NCBI RefSeq assembly: GCF_024029775.1
Contig: NZ_CP097122.1
Coordinates: forward strand, 731,001 to 795,000
DNA from: Fructobacillus americanaquae
GTDB lineage: Bacteria; Bacillota; Bacilli; Lactobacillales; Lactobacillaceae
DNA: 64,000 nt
Direction: 5' to 3'
The notes beneath the pieces were generated by a model, which worked only from the letters and a program-made list of their open reading frames with translations, was not told where the DNA came from and did no database searches. Below are positions 8,328 to 18,272 of this stretch, piece by piece (positions within the stretch are counted from its first letter, which is position 1; every line of letters begins with the position of its first letter). A program made the position numbers and the translations under genes.

Positions 8328-8486
8328 CGATCCTTCTCCTATTTTCTGATTTCAACGTCAATATTGTATCTTACTTTTCCTCGTCAACAAAATGCACCAT
8401 TTCTAAACAAAAATAGACTGTTTTTCGATTGACCTGATTGGCAGTAAACTCAAAGTTTAGAACAAATGGCGTCAGTGTTCATCTCA

Positions 8487-8528
8487 TCAAAAAAACGGCC
8501 CTGAAACTCCAGAAACCGGTTTTTTTAG
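8487..8528 (-). terminator. Terminator of the BspA-type gene
   Basis: On the minus strand a T-flanked imperfect stem (AACCGGTTTCTGG / TCAGGGCCGTT) lies about 45 bases after the stop codon at 8574, followed by T7. A decayed version of the same element occurs near 54160-54190. Confidence 0.65.
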
Positions 8529-8573
8529 CTCTTTTCAGGAAATATACTGTTATGTCACTAAACTAAATGCCTT

Positions 8574-10292
8574 TTAGTTCTTCTTTTTCTTCATAGCAGT
8601 AAAGACAGTCGCGATTGCATAAAAAAGCAATGCTGCTAATCCTAACAAAATATTATTCTTTCCTGCAATCTGCTTTGTAGCAGTGTTCGGTAATGATGAA
8701 TTAGCGCTATTACTGGTTGTGCCTTTGTTGGTGGTACCACTATTGTTGGCTGTGCCGCTATTTGTAGTGTCGCCATTGTTGGTCGCGTTACCACCATTAT
8801 TGATTGCACTGCTGTTGGTGGTAGCGTTATTTGTAGTACCCGTATTATTGGCGGTGCCGCCGTTGGTGGTTGTGCTGCTGTTGTTAGTCGTGTTACCGCC
8901 ATTATTGGTGGTGCCACTTTTGTCGGTTGTTCCACCATTAGTTGAATCTTGGTTAGGCTGTGGATTGACATTTTCTTTCAATTCGTAGACACCTGGATTT
9001 TCACCGTTATAGCGGTTCATAAAGTCTTGACTACTGTTATACACAACACTTGGTTCACTTGGATCTGTTCGAACCCACTGGCCCGCTTGGTCCAAACCAA
9101 CACCTGCTATGCTTTTAACTTTCGATCCTAAAATGATTTTAGAAAGCTGAGAATCTCCAGAAAACATACTTTCCATGTTGGTGACTTCTGATGTATCCCA
9201 ATTTCTCATATTGGCATTCATTAAACTGGCGTTATTCATGAACATACCTGACATGTCCGTGACCTTTGACGTATCCCAGTTCTGCAAACCATCGACATTC
9301 TCTAAATTGGCGTCATTCGCAAACATATCTGACATATCTGTGACTGTTGATGTTTTCCAATCCTGCAAACCATCAACATTCGCTAAACTACTGGCCGCAA
9401 AAAACATATTAGACATGTTGGCGACCTTTGATGTATCCCAATTCTGCAAGCCATTAATATCCGCTAAACTATTGGTTCCAAAAAACATTTCAGACATGTT
9501 GGTAACTTTTGATGTATTCCAGTTCTGCAAACCGTTGAGATTTACTAGACTGGCGTTTCCAGCAAACATATCCGACATGTCTATCACGTTGCCTGTGTCC
9601 CAACTCTTCAAACCATCAACATTCGCTAAACCATTATCATTAATAAACATAAGCGACATGTCCGTCACATTGCTTGTATTCCAGTTCTGCAAACCATCAA
9701 CATTCTTTAAATTTTTGTTTTTACTAAACATCTCAGACATGTTGGCGACTTTTGATGTATCCCAGTTCTGCAAACCATCGACATTCGCAACAGTGGTTCC
9801 ATAAAACATATACGACATGTTGGTGACTTTTGATGTATCTAAATTACCATTAACTTCATTTAAATTAGCAAAGTTTTTAAAAAGATTCGAACTATCTTCT
9901 GGTGCTGAGACATTATCTCCAAAGGTAATCGTTTGAATATTATTTTTAATATCATTGCTTAATTGATTTGCAGTGCTATCTTGAGCCGATGGAAGTTACC
10001 CATTAGAGACAGTTAATACTTTACTATCTGGATTATACGAGTAATCAGCCGTGCCCCACTTACCCGTTTGTAGGTCACTCTGATCAGCACCAGAACGATC
10101 TGATAGCCCATCATTATTTTGATCTGCCGATCCATTAACGGCTGCTGTTGTCGTGTTAACACTAGCGTTATTATCGGCAGATACTGAATAGGATTGCGTA
10201 AAACCAGCTAAAGTTAGCCCGACTAATCCGGCTAATCCAGTCATCCATACTTTATTTGACTTATATAATTTATACCGTTTACTGTCATCCAT
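8574..10292 (-). pseudogene. BspA/DUF285-repeat LPxTA-anchored surface protein, interrupted by one stop codon
   Basis: With the internal TAA at 9996-9998 read through, this is one 572-codon frame. It starts at ATG 10292 after TTGGGGGA. It begins with a KxYKxGKxW-type signal peptide (RYKLYKSNKVWMTGLAGL, then VSADN). The middle has about nine 27-residue DUF285 repeats of the form NVDGLQNWDTSKVTNMSxMF. A long Thr/Asn/Gly/Ser stretch follows, then the sortase signal LPNTA, a hydrophobic span and MKKKKN. Such proteins are adhesins in other lactic acid bacteria. As read, translation yields a 98-residue secreted fragment. The rest of the frame is intact, so the stop is recent, suppressed, or a sequencing error. 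Confidence 0.85.
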
Positions 10293-10804
10293 AAAAACGT
10301 CCCCCAAAAACACTTTCGTAAGTAACTTCGCTCATATTTTGTCCTGAAAATTAACTTGATAATTCAATTCCGATTTTCAACACTAAGGTTTCATTGTCTA
10401 AAGTCGATAGATGTCTTGAATCTAATCATAGACAAAGCATACGGGTTCATTTAACCACAATGTTTTTTTGTGTCAAAAAAATTACATTTTAAATAAGGCT
10501 ATTTTACGAAATTTAAATCACCCATTGTCGCCTTAGACAAATTGGATATTCTACCAATTTTTTGCTGAAGAATTTCAGGTCCATCTTTTGATCCTTACTT
10601 CTAGATCAATCAGGCCGTTCTTTCAGAATACCCTACTGCTAATATCCCCCAACTCTTGACTTAAAAATATTTATCTAAGGGAGGAATCGGTTAATTAATC
10701 AGAAAATAAGTAAACTTCAACTTGTTACAACCGTATTAAATAAATTTTGTTGTGCCCACAAACTGGGCCTCAAAAACTCAGCCTAGATTGACTGAAAGTC
10801 ACAA
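10293..10804. other. Intergenic region between surface protein and rpiA
   Basis: This stretch separates two divergent genes. It is AT-rich, has no gene with a ribosome binding site, and must hold the surface-protein promoter, which I could not locate with confidence. Confidence 0.5.
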
Positions 10805-10832
10805 TTGGTTTAAGGGGCATTTCTGCTATAAT
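10805..10832 (+). promoter_or_regulatory. rpiA promoter
   Basis: TTGGTT (10805-10810), a 16-bp spacer and TATAAT (10827-10832) precede rpiA. The predicted start near 10839 rules out the longer in-frame rpiA starts. Confidence 0.7.
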
Positions 10833-10874
10833 AAGAATGATAAATATTCCTTGCCGGTTGTTGGAGGATCGAAC

Positions 10875-11561
10875 GTGAATGATGACAAAGTAAAAGCGGC
10901 CCAAATGGCCGTCGAGTTGATTCCCAACCAGGCGATTGTTGGCCTGGGTTCGGGATCAACGGCCTCAATCTTTATTGATTTATTGGCCAAAAAAGCCCAT
11001 GAAGAACAGATGGACATTACCTGCGTAGCCACATCCGTCCAAACTTCTCAACTTGCCCTTGGTTTTGGTTTAAAGGTTGTTGATATCGACGCCGTCGACC
11101 GTATCGACGTGACCGTCGACGGGGCTGATGAAGTCGATGGGAACCTGAACGGCATTAAGGGTGGTGGTGCCGCCCTTCTTTTTGAAAAGATTGTGGCCAC
11201 GAATTCAACCAAGAATATCTGGGTTGTGGACTCTTCCAAGCAGCATCAACGCTTAGGCTCTTACCGTCTTCCTGTGGAAGTGGTGAAGTTTGGTGTCCAC
11301 CATGTGTTTAATTATCTTAAAACCCGTGATTTAAAGCCTGTTTACCGTCAACAAGAGGACGGCAATTACCTGACAACCGATTCCGGTAATTACATCATCG
11401 ACGTTGATATCACTGGTCAAGAGGATTTGCCCCAGTTGGCCCAAGACCTTAAGAGTTTGACCGGTGTTGTTGAACACGGTCTCTTTATCGATATTTGTGA
11501 TGTCTTATTGGTCGGTAATACGGGTCAAGCAATTTACAAAGATCAATTAAGCAATTCATAA
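10875..11561 (+). CDS. rpiA: Ribose-5-phosphate isomerase A
   Basis: The enzyme interconverts ribose 5-phosphate and ribulose 5-phosphate in the pentose phosphate/phosphoketolase route. The 228-residue product shows the substrate-binding loop GLGSGSTA, the DGADEVDG motif with catalytic aspartates, and GGGAALLFEKIVA. The start is GTG 10875, six bases after TTGGAGGA and about 36 bases after the predicted transcription start. A perfect terminator follows. Together with ribokinase at 6.1-7.1 kb it would feed ribose into central metabolism. Confidence 0.93.
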   Translation: MNDDKVKAAQMAVELIPNQAIVGLGSGSTASIFIDLLAKKAHEEQMDITCVATSVQTSQLALGFGLKVVDIDAVDRIDVTVDGADEVDGNLNGIKGGGAALLFEKIVATNSTKNIWVVDSSKQHQRLGSYRLPVEVVKFGVHHVFNYLKTRDLKPVYRQQEDGNYLTTDSGNYIIDVDITGQEDLPQLAQDLKSLTGVVEHGLFIDICDVLLVGNTGQAIYKDQLSNS

Positions 11562-11570
11562 TTACAAACA

Positions 11571-11602
11571 AAAAAGTCCGGCAAATTCGCCGGACTTTTT
11601 TG
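11571..11602 (+). terminator. rpiA terminator
   Basis: AAAAGTCCGGC and GCCGGACTTTT pair perfectly around a five-base loop and are followed by T residues, ten bases after the stop codon. Confidence 0.9.
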
Positions 11603-11728
11603 TCGCTTTTTGTTGGTAAAAGCAGCTTGACAGACCGCTGAAGACCGCCTTGAAATGCTGATTTAAAAGGCCTATCATATAATTTATATTGACTCTTTTT
11701 TAAAAGCTCATGAGAAGGATAAAGAACC

Positions 11729-13090
11729 ATGACGACCCCCACCACAAAAGCTGCCATCGAAGATACCATTCATCCTGAACGCCTCCACCACCACATGGCA
11801 ATTCGCTGGGAAAAAGTGATTGAAAATGATCAAGTACCCGCCCGTCAGGCATCCCTCCGGGTAAGAGCTTCAATTGTTGGCCGGGTTGGTCTCATGCTCC
11901 TTGCCTTTGGAACTGGTGCCTGGCGTGTGCGCGATGCCATGAACACGGTCGCTAGAGCGCTCAGACTGACCTGTTCCGCTGATATCGGCTTTACCTCCCT
12001 AACATTAACCTGCTTTGACGGAGTTGAGTCCTTTACCGAAAGCCTCTCGCTCGCCAGTTCAGGCGTCAATACCGACAAACTGAGTGAACTTCAAGACTTC
12101 GTCCAACGCTTTGCCAGTGACTATGCCGACCAAAAGCCGGCCCTGATCCACCGGCGACTTGACGACATCAAAAAAGAACCCGGAAACTACCAGCCCTACC
12201 AAGCCGGCCTAGCAGCCGGCCTAGCCTGTGCCGGCTTTATCTTCCTGCTCGGTGGCGGCCTGATTGAGATGATTTGCTGCTTTGTTGGAGCCGGATTGGG
12301 ACAGTTTACCCGTAAGCTCCTGGGAAAACGCCATTGGACCGCCGTCGCCACCACAACATTAGGCGTTGCTATTGCCTGCTTGTCTTATTTTCTATCATTA
12401 CAAGTTTTGGGTCTCTTTTGGGCCAATACCTCAGTCCATGAAGCTGGCTATGTTGGCGCCATGCTCTTTGTCATCCCCGGCTTCCCCTATATCACGAGCA
12501 TTCTCGATATCACCAAGAACGATATGCGGTCAGGGTTGGAACGTTTAACTTTTGCCCTGACAACCATTATCACGGCAACCTTTATTGGTTGGCTCTTGGC
12601 CCTTGGTCTGGGCCTCAAACCGCAAAATTTCTTGCCACAGGGGCTATCCCTTGGTCCATTAATTATCCTGCGCTTATTGGCCTCATTTGCCGGTGTTTAT
12701 GGTTTCTCGATGATGTTTAATTCAAAGCAGAAGATGGCCATCACGGCTGGCTTGATCGGAGCCGTCGCCAACACGGTCCGACTTGAATTAGTCGATCTCG
12801 TTCACTGTCCGCCAGCGGCAGCGGCCTTCATTGGCGCCTTGCTTGCCGGGCTCCTGGCTTCCCTGGTCAACCAAAAATTACGGTACCCCCGAATCACTTT
12901 GACCGTACCATCAATCGTAATCATGGTCCCTGGACTCTACATCTACCGTGGCGTTTACAACCTCGGGCTCAACAACGTTGGAACCGGCGCTGAATGGCTG
13001 ACTAAGGCCCTCTTAATCATGCTCTTTTTGCCCTTTGGCCTCTTCGTGGCCCGGTTTGTCCTCGATAAGCAATGGCGAATCGTGGATTAG
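11729..13090 (+). CDS. Threonine/serine exporter family protein (ThrE, fused two-domain form)
   Basis: The 453-residue membrane protein carries an N-terminal cytoplasmic region, then a DUF1212/ThrE domain of about five helices, and a C-terminal ThrE_2 (DUF3815-like) domain. In many Firmicutes these domains are two adjacent genes (YjjP- and YjjB-like); here they are one chain, as in Corynebacterium ThrE. The family exports threonine and serine. The PGFPYITSILDITKNDM segment between the halves and PSIVIMVPGLYIYRGVYNLG near the end are family-typical. AAGGA lies nine bases before the ATG. It is transcribed alone and ends in a strong terminator. Its substrate is inferred from the family only. Confidence 0.8.
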   Translation: MTTPTTKAAIEDTIHPERLHHHMAIRWEKVIENDQVPARQASLRVRASIVGRVGLMLLAFGTGAWRVRDAMNTVARALRLTCSADIGFTSLTLTCFDGVESFTESLSLASSGVNTDKLSELQDFVQRFASDYADQKPALIHRRLDDIKKEPGNYQPYQAGLAAGLACAGFIFLLGGGLIEMICCFVGAGLGQFTRKLLGKRHWTAVATTTLGVAIACLSYFLSLQVLGLFWANTSVHEAGYVGAMLFVIPGFPYITSILDITKNDMRSGLERLTFALTTIITATFIGWLLALGLGLKPQNFLPQGLSLGPLIILRLLASFAGVYGFSMMFNSKQKMAITAGLIGAVANTVRLELVDLVHCPPAAAAFIGALLAGLLASLVNQKLRYPRITLTVPSIVIMVPGLYIYRGVYNLGLNNVGTGAEWLTKALLIMLFLPFGLFVARFVLDKQWRIVD

Positions 13091-13096
13091 TTTGAG

Positions 13097-13132
13097 AAAA
13101 AGCCCCCTCCTCGATCAGAAAGGGGCTTTTTT
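13097..13132 (+). terminator. Terminator of the ThrE-type gene
   Basis: AAAAAGCCCC and GGGGCTTTTTT pair around a 15-base loop just after the stop codon. Confidence 0.8.
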
Positions 13133-13300
13133 GACATTCAAGGGATATTGCTCAAAAAGATTACAAATTTTTGATCTAAAAGCCGTCCATAAGAGCCCCC
13201 CCGCTGACGGTGATATGTTATCCTTCATTATTCAAGTAGAGCGGTACTTTTTTCACCTTTTTACATGCCTATTTTTTCTTCAATTGTAACTAAATCAGTC

Positions 13301-13338
13301 AAAAACCCGCCCTCTCAAGACGAGAAGGGCGGGTTTTC
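13301..13338 (-). terminator. mleP terminator
   Basis: On the minus strand AAAACCCGCCCTTCTCG pairs with its partner ending GGGCGGGTTTTT, 15 bases after the mleP stop. The stem is long and GC-rich with a T run. Confidence 0.88.
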
Positions 13339-13353
13339 TTACCGAAAGATTTC

Positions 13354-14310
13354 TTATTTAAAAAGCAGTGTCGCAATGGTATTTACGACGGGCACAATCA
13401 CCACAAAGAGAACGGTTGATGTGGTGACGACGTTCGTGGCGTACTTCACGTCGCCATTGGCCTCATTGGCCAAGATTGGCAGAACTGCCAAAGCCGGCGT
13501 GGCAGCTTGCACTGCCAAGGTTTGAGCTTCAAGGTGTGGTAAGTGACCCAAAAAGCCGCCGGCGAAAACCAAAAGGGTCAACATAACGGTTGGTGCAAAG
13601 ATAAAGCGCCCAACTAAGGCAACAACCGTGTCCTTGTCAAAGTGAATACTGGTTAAACCAGCATCCGCAAGAACAATCCCGATATAAATCAAGGACAATG
13701 GCGTGACCAAGTTACCAACGTAAGTCAATGTTGACGTTGCAAAATCAGGAACCGGAATGGCCAAAAGTAAGAAGACCAAGGCCACCAGGAACCCAACCAA
13801 GGGAGCAGGTAAAAGCTTCTTCCAATTGAAGGCCTTTTGTCCCTTATCTGGGCGATCATTGGCGATAATCAAAGCACCAATGGCCCAGGTTGAAATCGTG
13901 TTCATCACATAATAAACCAGGAAATAAGACAGCGCCTGATTACCAAAAAGCGCCACATTTAAAGGTAAACCAATAAAGATCGTATTGGCATTGACGACAA
14001 CATTAATAAAGGTCCCTTTGCGGCCAGGACGGACCTTGAAGACATAAGCCAAAATGTAGGCAACTAGATAGCTGATGGCAAATGAGAGGAAGGCATAAAC
14101 CAATCCTCCAGACAAGGACACTAATTTATCACGTGTCAAAAACTTTAATACTGAGACAAAAATCGATGCCGGTAAGGCAATATTAGTAATCAAACGAGAA
14201 ATATTCCCGGAAAAACTATCAGCAAACCAGCCCCGCTGGCGCAAAACAAAACCCAGGGCAATCATCAAGATGATTGTCACAACACTTTCAACCGAATTTA
14301 AAAATGCCAT
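13354..14310 (-). CDS. mleP: Malate/auxin-efflux-carrier (AEC) family transporter of the malolactic locus
   Basis: The roughly 318-residue protein has about ten membrane segments in the AEC layout. It begins FLNSVESVVTIILMIALGFV and continues with RQRGWFADSFSGNISRLITN, a family-typical first loop. MleP carries L-malate in and lactate out for malolactic fermentation. The ATG at 14310 has GAAGGGAG six bases upstream; an in-frame start at 14355 has none. It follows mleA on the same strand with a weak terminator between them, which may give lower mleP than mleA transcript. The mleR-mleA-mleP order is the standard malolactic arrangement. Confidence 0.85.
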   Translation of the reverse strand: MAFLNSVESVVTIILMIALGFVLRQRGWFADSFSGNISRLITNIALPASIFVSVLKFLTRDKLVSLSGGLVYAFLSFAISYLVAYILAYVFKVRPGRKGTFINVVVNANTIFIGLPLNVALFGNQALSYFLVYYVMNTISTWAIGALIIANDRPDKGQKAFNWKKLLPAPLVGFLVALVFLLLAIPVPDFATSTLTYVGNLVTPLSLIYIGIVLADAGLTSIHFDKDTVVALVGRFIFAPTVMLTLLVFAGGFLGHLPHLEAQTLAVQAATPALAVLPILANEANGDVKYATNVVTTSTVLFVVIVPVVNTIATLLFK

Positions 14311-14420
14311 AAAGAACTCCCTTCTACGGGTGGCGCTCATAGTAGCCCCATCCACTTATCAATCAGTACTTATGAGTACTGACCTGCCATGAACTTCACT
14401 AATTTTAAAAAATTGCACAT

Positions 14421-14446
14421 AAAAAAGGACTTTTCGCCCTTTTCCA
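14421..14446 (-). terminator. Attenuating hairpin between mleA and mleP
   Basis: On the minus strand AAAAGGGCGAAAAGTCCTTTTTT forms a short stem with a T6 run 40 bases after the mleA stop and 110 bases before mleP. Partial read-through is likely, since mleP has no obvious promoter of its own. Confidence 0.55.
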
Positions 14447-14484
14447 TGTGTTGTTGCTTTGCTTTGTTTTTTGTAAGTTAAATC

Positions 14485-16107
14485 TTAATACTTAGGTTCC
14501 CACTTCAAGTCTTCGATGGCCTTCTTCACGTCGGCGATCTCTTCCTTCGTGATCTTTTGGTCAACGGCTGACTGAGCAGTGGCGATTGCAACTGTCTCTG
14601 AGAAGACAGTCAACTTTGAAACTGGTGGCAAAACGGCTGCCCCTGGCTTGGTTGCATCAACGATCCCACCCAATGAGTGAGCAGCGGCTGAAATCATTTC
14701 ATCATTCAAGACCTTTGCCGTTGAAGCAATTGTTCCAAGACCAAGTCCTGGGTAAACCAAGGCGTTGTTGGCTTGACCGATTTCATAGCTAACACCCTTG
14801 TATTCAATTGGGTCAACTGGGATTCCAGTAGCAATCAAGGCCTTACCATCAGTCCATTCAAGCAAGTCTTCTGCCTTTGCTTCGGCCAACTTCGTTGGGT
14901 TTGACAATGGGAAGATGACTGGGCGCTCAGTGTGAGCAGCCATTTCTTGCACGATTTCCTTTGTAAAGGCACCTGGTTGCGTTGAAGTTCCAACCATAAT
15001 CGTTGGGTGAATTTCCTTGACAACAGCTGCCAAGTTTGTCAAATCAGCAGCGTTTGCAAATTCTGAACGTGAGCGGGCGAATGGCTTTTGTTCAGGAGTC
15101 AAATCGTCCATGTCGTCAAAGAGCAAGCCTTGCTTGTCCACCATGTAGATGTGTTTGCGAGCTTCTTCTTCAGACAAACCTTCTTGCAACATTTCTTCAA
15201 ACATCCGGTTGGCGATACCTGCACCGGCTGAACCTGCACCAAATGTCAAGTAAGTCTGGTCAGACAACTTTTCACCTGTGATGGTCATGGCACCCAAAGC
15301 GGCTGCCAAAGTGATGATTCCAGTTCCCTGGATGTCATCATTAAACGTTGTAATCTTGTCCTTATACTTGTCCAAGATAACAGCGGCGTTTGAACGGCCA
15401 AAGTCTTCCCAGTGCAGGTACAAATTAGGGAACAAGTTTTCAGCAGCTTCAACGAAGCTGTCAACAAATTTTGTATACTTTTCGCCACGAACACGTTCGT
15501 GACGGTTACCCAAGTACATGTCGTTGTCCAACAATGATTGGTTGTTTGTTCCGTTATCCAAGACAACTGGCAAAACGTTTTCAGGGTTAACACCGGCAGC
15601 AGCCGTATAAACCATCAACTTACCAACGGCGATATCAACACCGTTCGTACCCCAATCACCGATACCCAAGATTCCTTCAGCATCAGTCACAACAATCAAC
15701 TTAATGTCACGACCATTGGCACCGGCCTTCAAGGCTGATTCCATCACGTCTGGTTCGTCAATTGACAAGTAAACTGCGTTTTGTGGGTTAACAAACAATT
15801 CTGAGTAATTTTCAATCGTGTCAGCGATAACTGGATCATAAACGATTGGCATAAACTCAACCACGTGTTGTCCGAACAAGTAGTAGAACAATGTGTGGTT
15901 GGTGTTGAAGATTTCCATCAAGAACAAACGCTTTTCCAAATCAGAAGGCTTTGATTGGTATTGTGCGTATGCTTGTGCTGATTGTTCTTCCAAAGTTTGC
16001 ACGCGGGGAGGCAAAAGACCGGCAACGCCGAGTTCCTTACGTTCTTCCATCGTGAACCCTGTTCCCTTGTTGAGGAAGGGATTATTTAAAATCTCAATTG
16101 GTGTCAT
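14485..16107 (-). CDS. mleA: Malolactic enzyme (NAD/Mn-dependent L-malate decarboxylase to L-lactate)
   Basis: The 540-residue protein converts L-malate to L-lactate and CO2, which consumes a proton and helps energise the cell. It has malic-enzyme features: [10 protein letters not shown], the divalent metal site region [11 protein letters not shown]...[10 protein letters not shown], and the NAD fold with [14 protein letters not shown]. The overall sequence is of malolactic rather than malic enzyme type, including the N-terminus [17 protein letters not shown]. Codon bias is high, which suggests strong expression. AAAGGAG lies eight bases before the ATG. It is divergent from mleR and followed by mleP. 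Confidence 0.95.
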   Translation of the reverse strand: MTPIEILNNPFLNKGTGFTMEERKELGVAGLLPPRVQTLEEQSAQAYAQYQSKPSDLEKRLFLMEIFNTNHTLFYYLFGQHVVEFMPIVYDPVIADTIENYSELFVNPQNAVYLSIDEPDVMESALKAGANGRDIKLIVVTDAEGILGIGDWGTNGVDIAVGKLMVYTAAAGVNPENVLPVVLDNGTNNQSLLDNDMYLGNRHERVRGEKYTKFVDSFVEAAENLFPNLYLHWEDFGRSNAAVILDKYKDKITTFNDDIQGTGIITLAAALGAMTITGEKLSDQTYLTFGAGSAGAGIANRMFEEMLQEGLSEEEARKHIYMVDKQGLLFDDMDDLTPEQKPFARSRSEFANAADLTNLAAVVKEIHPTIMVGTSTQPGAFTKEIVQEMAAHTERPVIFPLSNPTKLAEAKAEDLLEWTDGKALIATGIPVDPIEYKGVSYEIGQANNALVYPGLGLGTIASTAKVLNDEMISAAAHSLGGIVDATKPGAAVLPPVSKLTVFSETVAIATAQSAVDQKITKEEIADVKKAIEDLKWEPKY

Positions 16108-16159
16108 GAGATAGGCTCCTTTTTTCTTTGTTTTCTAACTCGAATCGAAGTTCGAATCA

Positions 16160-16266
16160 CTTAACGCTGTTATTCTATAACCCGAAGAAAATTATAGTCA
16201 AACAGGTGGCATACCCACACTTTTCCCTATAGTTCATGAAGGGGGGTTGACAGATTTTGCTATAAT
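16160..16266. promoter_or_regulatory. Divergent mleA / mleR promoters
   Basis: Leftward: TTGACT (16201-16196) with TAGAAT (16177-16172) at 18 bp, or TATAGA at 16 bp, for mleA. Rightward: an extended -10, TGCTATAAT (16258-16266), for mleR. Between them lies TTCATGAA (16233-16240) inside an imperfect CCC...GGG dyad. This is a candidate LysR-type (MleR) site, which is inference. An inverted CGAATC/TTCGAATC cluster sits in the mleA leader. Confidence 0.6.
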
Positions 16267-16308
16267 AGGAGTAGGCTTGAATGTTAAGAACTGAATTTGG
16301 AGAAAACC

Positions 16309-17226
16309 TTGCGCATAACCGATTTACAATACTATTTAGCCCTCGCAACTTACCGAAACTTTTCTCAGGTTTCTGAGAAATTTGGAATTTCTCAACCAAC
16401 CGTCTCGCTTGCGATGCAACGGTTGGAAAAAGAGCTTGGCGCCAAGCTCATTTTGCGACAGGCTGCGCATAAAAACGTGACACTCACCCATGCCGGCGAA
16501 CTTTTGCGACAACATGCTACCTTAATTGTGGAACAATACCAAGTTGCCCAAACGGAAATCAAACGCGACAGTGAGGACTCACTTTTGATTGGTTTGCCAC
16601 CCATTATTCAAGTTGCTTACTTTCCAGCCATTGCAACGGTCTTATCTGACGATTCCCTCGCCCATTTGAAAACAGTCGAGGTTGGGGCCCAAGAAGCCAT
16701 CGACCAGTTAAAAAATGGTGAGCTCGACGCTTCCTTTGTCGGCTATCTCGATGACATCGATCAAAGCGAATTTAATTTAATCCCCTTTGACGAGCAGCCG
16801 TTTGCTATTCTGGCTGCCGACGACTACCCCTTGGTGCAAAAAGGGTCCGTGTCATTTGAAGAAATCAAAGACGAAAGATTCATCTTACTGAAAGATAACT
16901 TCGTTCATACCCAGGCTTTCGACCAGTTGGCCCGAGCCGCCCATTTTCATGCCAACGTTTTGTTTAATTCCTCGGAACCCTACGGAATTCTAAGCCTGAT
17001 TCGACAAAATCGTGGGATTGGCTTTATGGTTCACCACCCAGCGTTGACTTTCCCGGGTGTGACCACATTGCCAATCACAGATGACGACCAGCCCATATTT
17101 AAGGTCGGCTTTGCTTACCGAAAAGACATCGTCTTAACGGACGAACAACAGCTGATTTTTGATGAGCTCTTGGCCGCCACCAAAATTGGCTGGCCGGATC
17201 ACAGAACACCCCCATTGGAGGAATGA
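16309..17226 (+). CDS. mleR: LysR-family regulator of the malolactic operon
   Basis: This transcription factor has the N-terminal LysR winged helix-turn-helix (LALATYRNFSQVSEKFGISQ, then PTVSLAMQRLEKELGAKL) and a C-terminal effector-binding domain. MleR activates malolactic genes in response to L-malate. I prefer TTG 16309 as start because GGAG lies six bases upstream; an earlier TTG at 16297 overlaps that site. The gene is divergent from mleA. Its stop codon overlaps the start region of the following substrate-binding protein gene, so the two are translationally coupled. Confidence 0.88.
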   Translation: MRITDLQYYLALATYRNFSQVSEKFGISQPTVSLAMQRLEKELGAKLILRQAAHKNVTLTHAGELLRQHATLIVEQYQVAQTEIKRDSEDSLLIGLPPIIQVAYFPAIATVLSDDSLAHLKTVEVGAQEAIDQLKNGELDASFVGYLDDIDQSEFNLIPFDEQPFAILAADDYPLVQKGSVSFEEIKDERFILLKDNFVHTQAFDQLARAAHFHANVLFNSSEPYGILSLIRQNRGIGFMVHHPALTFPGVTTLPITDDDQPIFKVGFAYRKDIVLTDEQQLIFDELLAATKIGWPDHRTPPLEE

Positions 17227-17228
17227 TG

Positions 17229-18134
17229 ATGCAAAAGAAGAAAACAACCATCGTGGTCACAATCTTAGTACTGATTTTGGCTGTCGCTGGTAGCTTAGTT
17301 GCTTGGCAAAGCAACAGTCAAAAAGATGACAAAAAGTCTGACAAATTAACCATTGTCGCCTCAACCAATGTCTATGCCGAATTGGCCAAGACGGTTGCCG
17401 GCAACCATGCTAATGTTTCAGCCATTATTACCAAACAGTCCGTTTCACCAGAAGATTATGAACCAACTAACGCCGTTGCGAAAAAGGTTGCCAAGGCTGA
17501 TATTGCCTTTGGAAACGGCTTGGGCTACGATGCTTGGTTGCAGAAATTAGCCAAGACGTCGAAGTCAACCCAAGTGCTCTATGTTGGTAACGATATTTTA
17601 AACAAGAAGTCTGGCTCAAACCCCCACTTGTGGAACGATCCAGCCAACATGATTAAGGCCGCGCAGGGATTGGCTGACACGCTCAGCAAGAAGGACCCTA
17701 AGCACAAGGCTGATTATCAAGCCAATGCACAGGCCTACGCTACAAAGCTGAAGCCAGTGACCGACAAGATCGCCGAATTGAAATCTGCAGTCGCCGGTAA
17801 GGAAGTCATGGAAACTGAACCAGTCTATGAATACATGTTGGACGCCTTAGGTGCGAACGTGGTCGGAACTGATTTCGCCGAAGCCATTGAAGAAGGAAAT
17901 GATCCTTCTCCAGCTGTCTTGACTGACATTCAAAACAAGATTAAGAACCACGAACTCGCCTTTTTGGTTTACAACACGCAAACCACAGGTGGCACAGTTG
18001 ATAAAATCGTCAAGTTGGCCAAGGACAACAACATTCCAATCGTCAAGGTGACAGAAACTTCACCTGAGAAAACTTCTTACGTCGACTGGAAACTCAGTGA
18101 ATTGAAGCAAGTTCAAGAAATTGTTGCGAAGTAA
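17229..18134 (+). CDS. ZnuA/PsaA-type metal ABC substrate-binding protein, orphan, no lipobox
   Basis: The roughly 301-residue protein belongs to the cluster A-I (Zn/Mn) substrate-binding family. It has an N-terminal membrane anchor (TTIVVTILVLILAVAGSLVAW) and TIVASTNVYAELAKTVAGNH. Candidate metal-binding positions appear in NPHLWNDP and METEPVYEYML, where a histidine expected in typical ZnuA proteins is replaced by glutamate. There is no cysteine after the hydrophobic span, so it is anchored by an uncleaved helix or released, rather than lipidated. No ATPase or permease gene is adjacent. Three ATGs overlap the mleR stop; the third is best spaced from GGAGG. The metal and partner complex are unknown. 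Confidence 0.75.
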   Translation: MQKKKTTIVVTILVLILAVAGSLVAWQSNSQKDDKKSDKLTIVASTNVYAELAKTVAGNHANVSAIITKQSVSPEDYEPTNAVAKKVAKADIAFGNGLGYDAWLQKLAKTSKSTQVLYVGNDILNKKSGSNPHLWNDPANMIKAAQGLADTLSKKDPKHKADYQANAQAYATKLKPVTDKIAELKSAVAGKEVMETEPVYEYMLDALGANVVGTDFAEAIEEGNDPSPAVLTDIQNKIKNHELAFLVYNTQTTGGTVDKIVKLAKDNNIPIVKVTETSPEKTSYVDWKLSELKQVQEIVAK

Positions 18135-18151
18135 AAATCAGCAAACAAAAA

Positions 18152-18211
18152 AGTGAAGGCAGATTACCTTCACTCTCATGAGCACCGAACGAACCTGTTC
18201 GGTGTTTTTTT
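18152..18211 (+). terminator. Double hairpin terminator after the mleR transcript
   Basis: GTGAAGG/CCTTCAC forms a first hairpin. CACCGAAC/GTTCGGTG follows with T7. The second is a convincing intrinsic terminator. Confidence 0.85.
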
Positions 18212-18272
18212 ATTGGTTTGAATTAGCGCAGTAACCCTAAGTTAGCGGTTATTCAAAAATCATTTGTACCAC

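Noticed and set aside
8683..9804. Long plus-strand open frames with hydrophobic, repetitive products
   Set aside because: They are the antisense of the DUF285 repeats and of the Thr/Asn-rich linker of the surface protein; the repetitive code creates open frames on both strands.
9001..9830. Regular 81-bp periodicity, considered as a CRISPR-like array
   Set aside because: The period equals a 27-residue DUF285 protein repeat in frame; there are no short palindromic repeats with unique spacers.
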